A stretch of 17,109 nucleotides of DNA from Opitutia bacterium UBA4654. GTDB lineage: Bacteria; Verrucomicrobiota; Verrucomicrobiia; Opitutales; Intestinicryptomonadaceae. The stretch covers positions 11,395 to 28,503 of the forward strand of contig DHMA01000066.1 in NCBI GenBank assembly GCA_002405555.1. The letters are read 5' to 3'. Positions 16,620-17,109 of this stretch are shown here, piece by piece; positions within the stretch are counted from its first letter, which is position 1, and every line of letters starts with the position of its first letter. The notes beneath the pieces are model-generated. The model was given only the letters and a program-made list of their open reading frames with translations, ran no database searches and was not told where the DNA came from. The position numbers were made by a program, and so were the translations under genes.

Positions 16620-17109
16620 TTAAGCGATGATTTCCGAGATACGACCGGCACCGATTGTGCGGCCGCCTTCGCGGATAGCGAAACGCTGACCTTTTTCCAT
16701 AGCAATCGGCTTTTGGAGGTCGATTTCGATGGAGAGGTTGTCGCCGGGCATAACCATTTCGACACCTTCGGGGAGTTTGCAAACGCCCGTGACGTCGGCA
16801 GTACCGAAGAAGAACTGCGGACGGTAGTTGGTGAAGAACGGAGTGTGGCGGCCGCCTTCGTCCTTGGTGAGGACGTAAATTTCAGCCTTGGCCTTCGTGT
16901 GGGGAGTAATCGAGCCGGGTTTCGCGATAACCTGACCGCGCTGTACCTGATTCTTTTCGATACCGCGGAGGAGGAGACCGACGTTGTCGCCCGCCTGACC
17001 TTCGTCGAGGAGCTTGCGGAACATTTCAACGCCCGTAACGGTCGTCTTCTTGGTGTCGCCCAGACCGATGATTTCAACTTCGTCGCCGACGTGGATTTTG
17101 CCGCGTTCG
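16620..17109 (-). CDS. tuf: Elongation factor Tu, C-terminal part (cut by window edge)
   Basis: The frame is open from the right edge, giving the last 162 residues of EF-Tu. It enters in domain 2 with ERGKIHVGDEVEIIGLG, then TGVEMFRKLLDEGQAGDNVGLLLRG and QRGQVIAKPGSITPH, and continues into domain 3 with HTPFFTNYRPQFFFGTADVTG, MVMPGDNLSIEIDL and FAIREGGRTIGAGRISEIIA. The G domain lies outside the window. EF-Tu brings aminoacyl-tRNA to the ribosome; domain 3 contacts the T arm and the L12-facing surface. The order tuf-trnW-secE matches one of the two tuf locations common in bacteria; no second tuf lies between fusA and rpsJ here. A hairpin terminator follows. Confidence 0.97.
   Translation of the reverse strand, partial: ERGKIHVGDEVEIIGLGDTKKTTVTGVEMFRKLLDEGQAGDNVGLLLRGIEKNQVQRGQVIAKPGSITPHTKAKAEIYVLTKDEGGRHTPFFTNYRPQFFFGTADVTGVCKLPEGVEMVMPGDNLSIEIDLQKPIAMEKGQRFAIREGGRTIGAGRISEIIA

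Overview
This window is a housekeeping locus: transcription and translation core genes, all on the minus strand, read from the right end to the left. The gene order is tuf (3' part), tRNA-Trp(CCA), secE, nusG, rplK, rplA, rplJ, rplL, rpoB, rpoC, rpsL, rpsG, fusA, rpsJ, rplC, rplD (5' part). I see no mobile element, CRISPR array, prophage gene or hypothetical protein-coding gene of any size.

Organism: a bacterium of moderately high GC. Two features of gene order argue for the PVC group: tuf-trnW-secE at the head, and rpsJ directly behind fusA without a tuf copy between them (Chlamydiae also have rpsL-rpsG-fusA-rpsJ). Together with the RpoB and RpoC sequences they suggest Verrucomicrobiota, possibly the Opitutae side. 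This is an inference from recalled family resemblance, not from a search.

Layout. From the right, tuf ends at 16620 and is followed by a hairpin terminator and a good sigma70-type promoter (TTGATG, 17 bp, TAAAAT), so trnW-secE-nusG-rplKAJL-rpoBC probably starts as a new unit there. Inside this unit the usually plain spacers are long and strongly structured as RNA: nusG-rplK (59 nt), rplK-rplA (97 nt), rplJ-rplL (174 nt, with a terminator-like hairpin and a possible three-way junction ending at the rplL ribosome-binding site), and rplL-rpoB (221 nt, with competing hairpins). These could set the different output needed for L10, L12 and RNA polymerase. A 299-nt spacer after rpoC holds more hairpins, a 12-nt direct repeat and an A/T-rich promoter region for rpsL-rpsG-fusA-rpsJ. 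A strong terminator closes that unit after rpsJ. A 478-nt gap with a TTGACA promoter and a leader of about 130 nt then starts a separate rplC-rplD unit.

How the genes work together: RpoB and RpoC form the catalytic core of RNA polymerase. NusG links it to the ribosome and to Rho. SecE is the small essential translocon subunit. EF-Tu and EF-G drive elongation, L10/L12/L11 form the factor-binding stalk base, L1 forms the other stalk, S12 and S7 lie at the decoding and exit sites, and S10, L3 and L4 begin the S10 gene set.

Most notable protein feature: RpoC lacks all four cysteines of the second zinc site of the beta' subunit (positions equivalent to E. coli C814, C888, C895, C898 are D, H, P, A), while the first zinc site is intact. 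RpoB has two unusual residues in the rifampicin region (I455, Q472). I found no evidence of a new defence, mobile or metabolic system here; the novelty, if any, is in the RNA structures between genes and in the altered polymerase zinc site.
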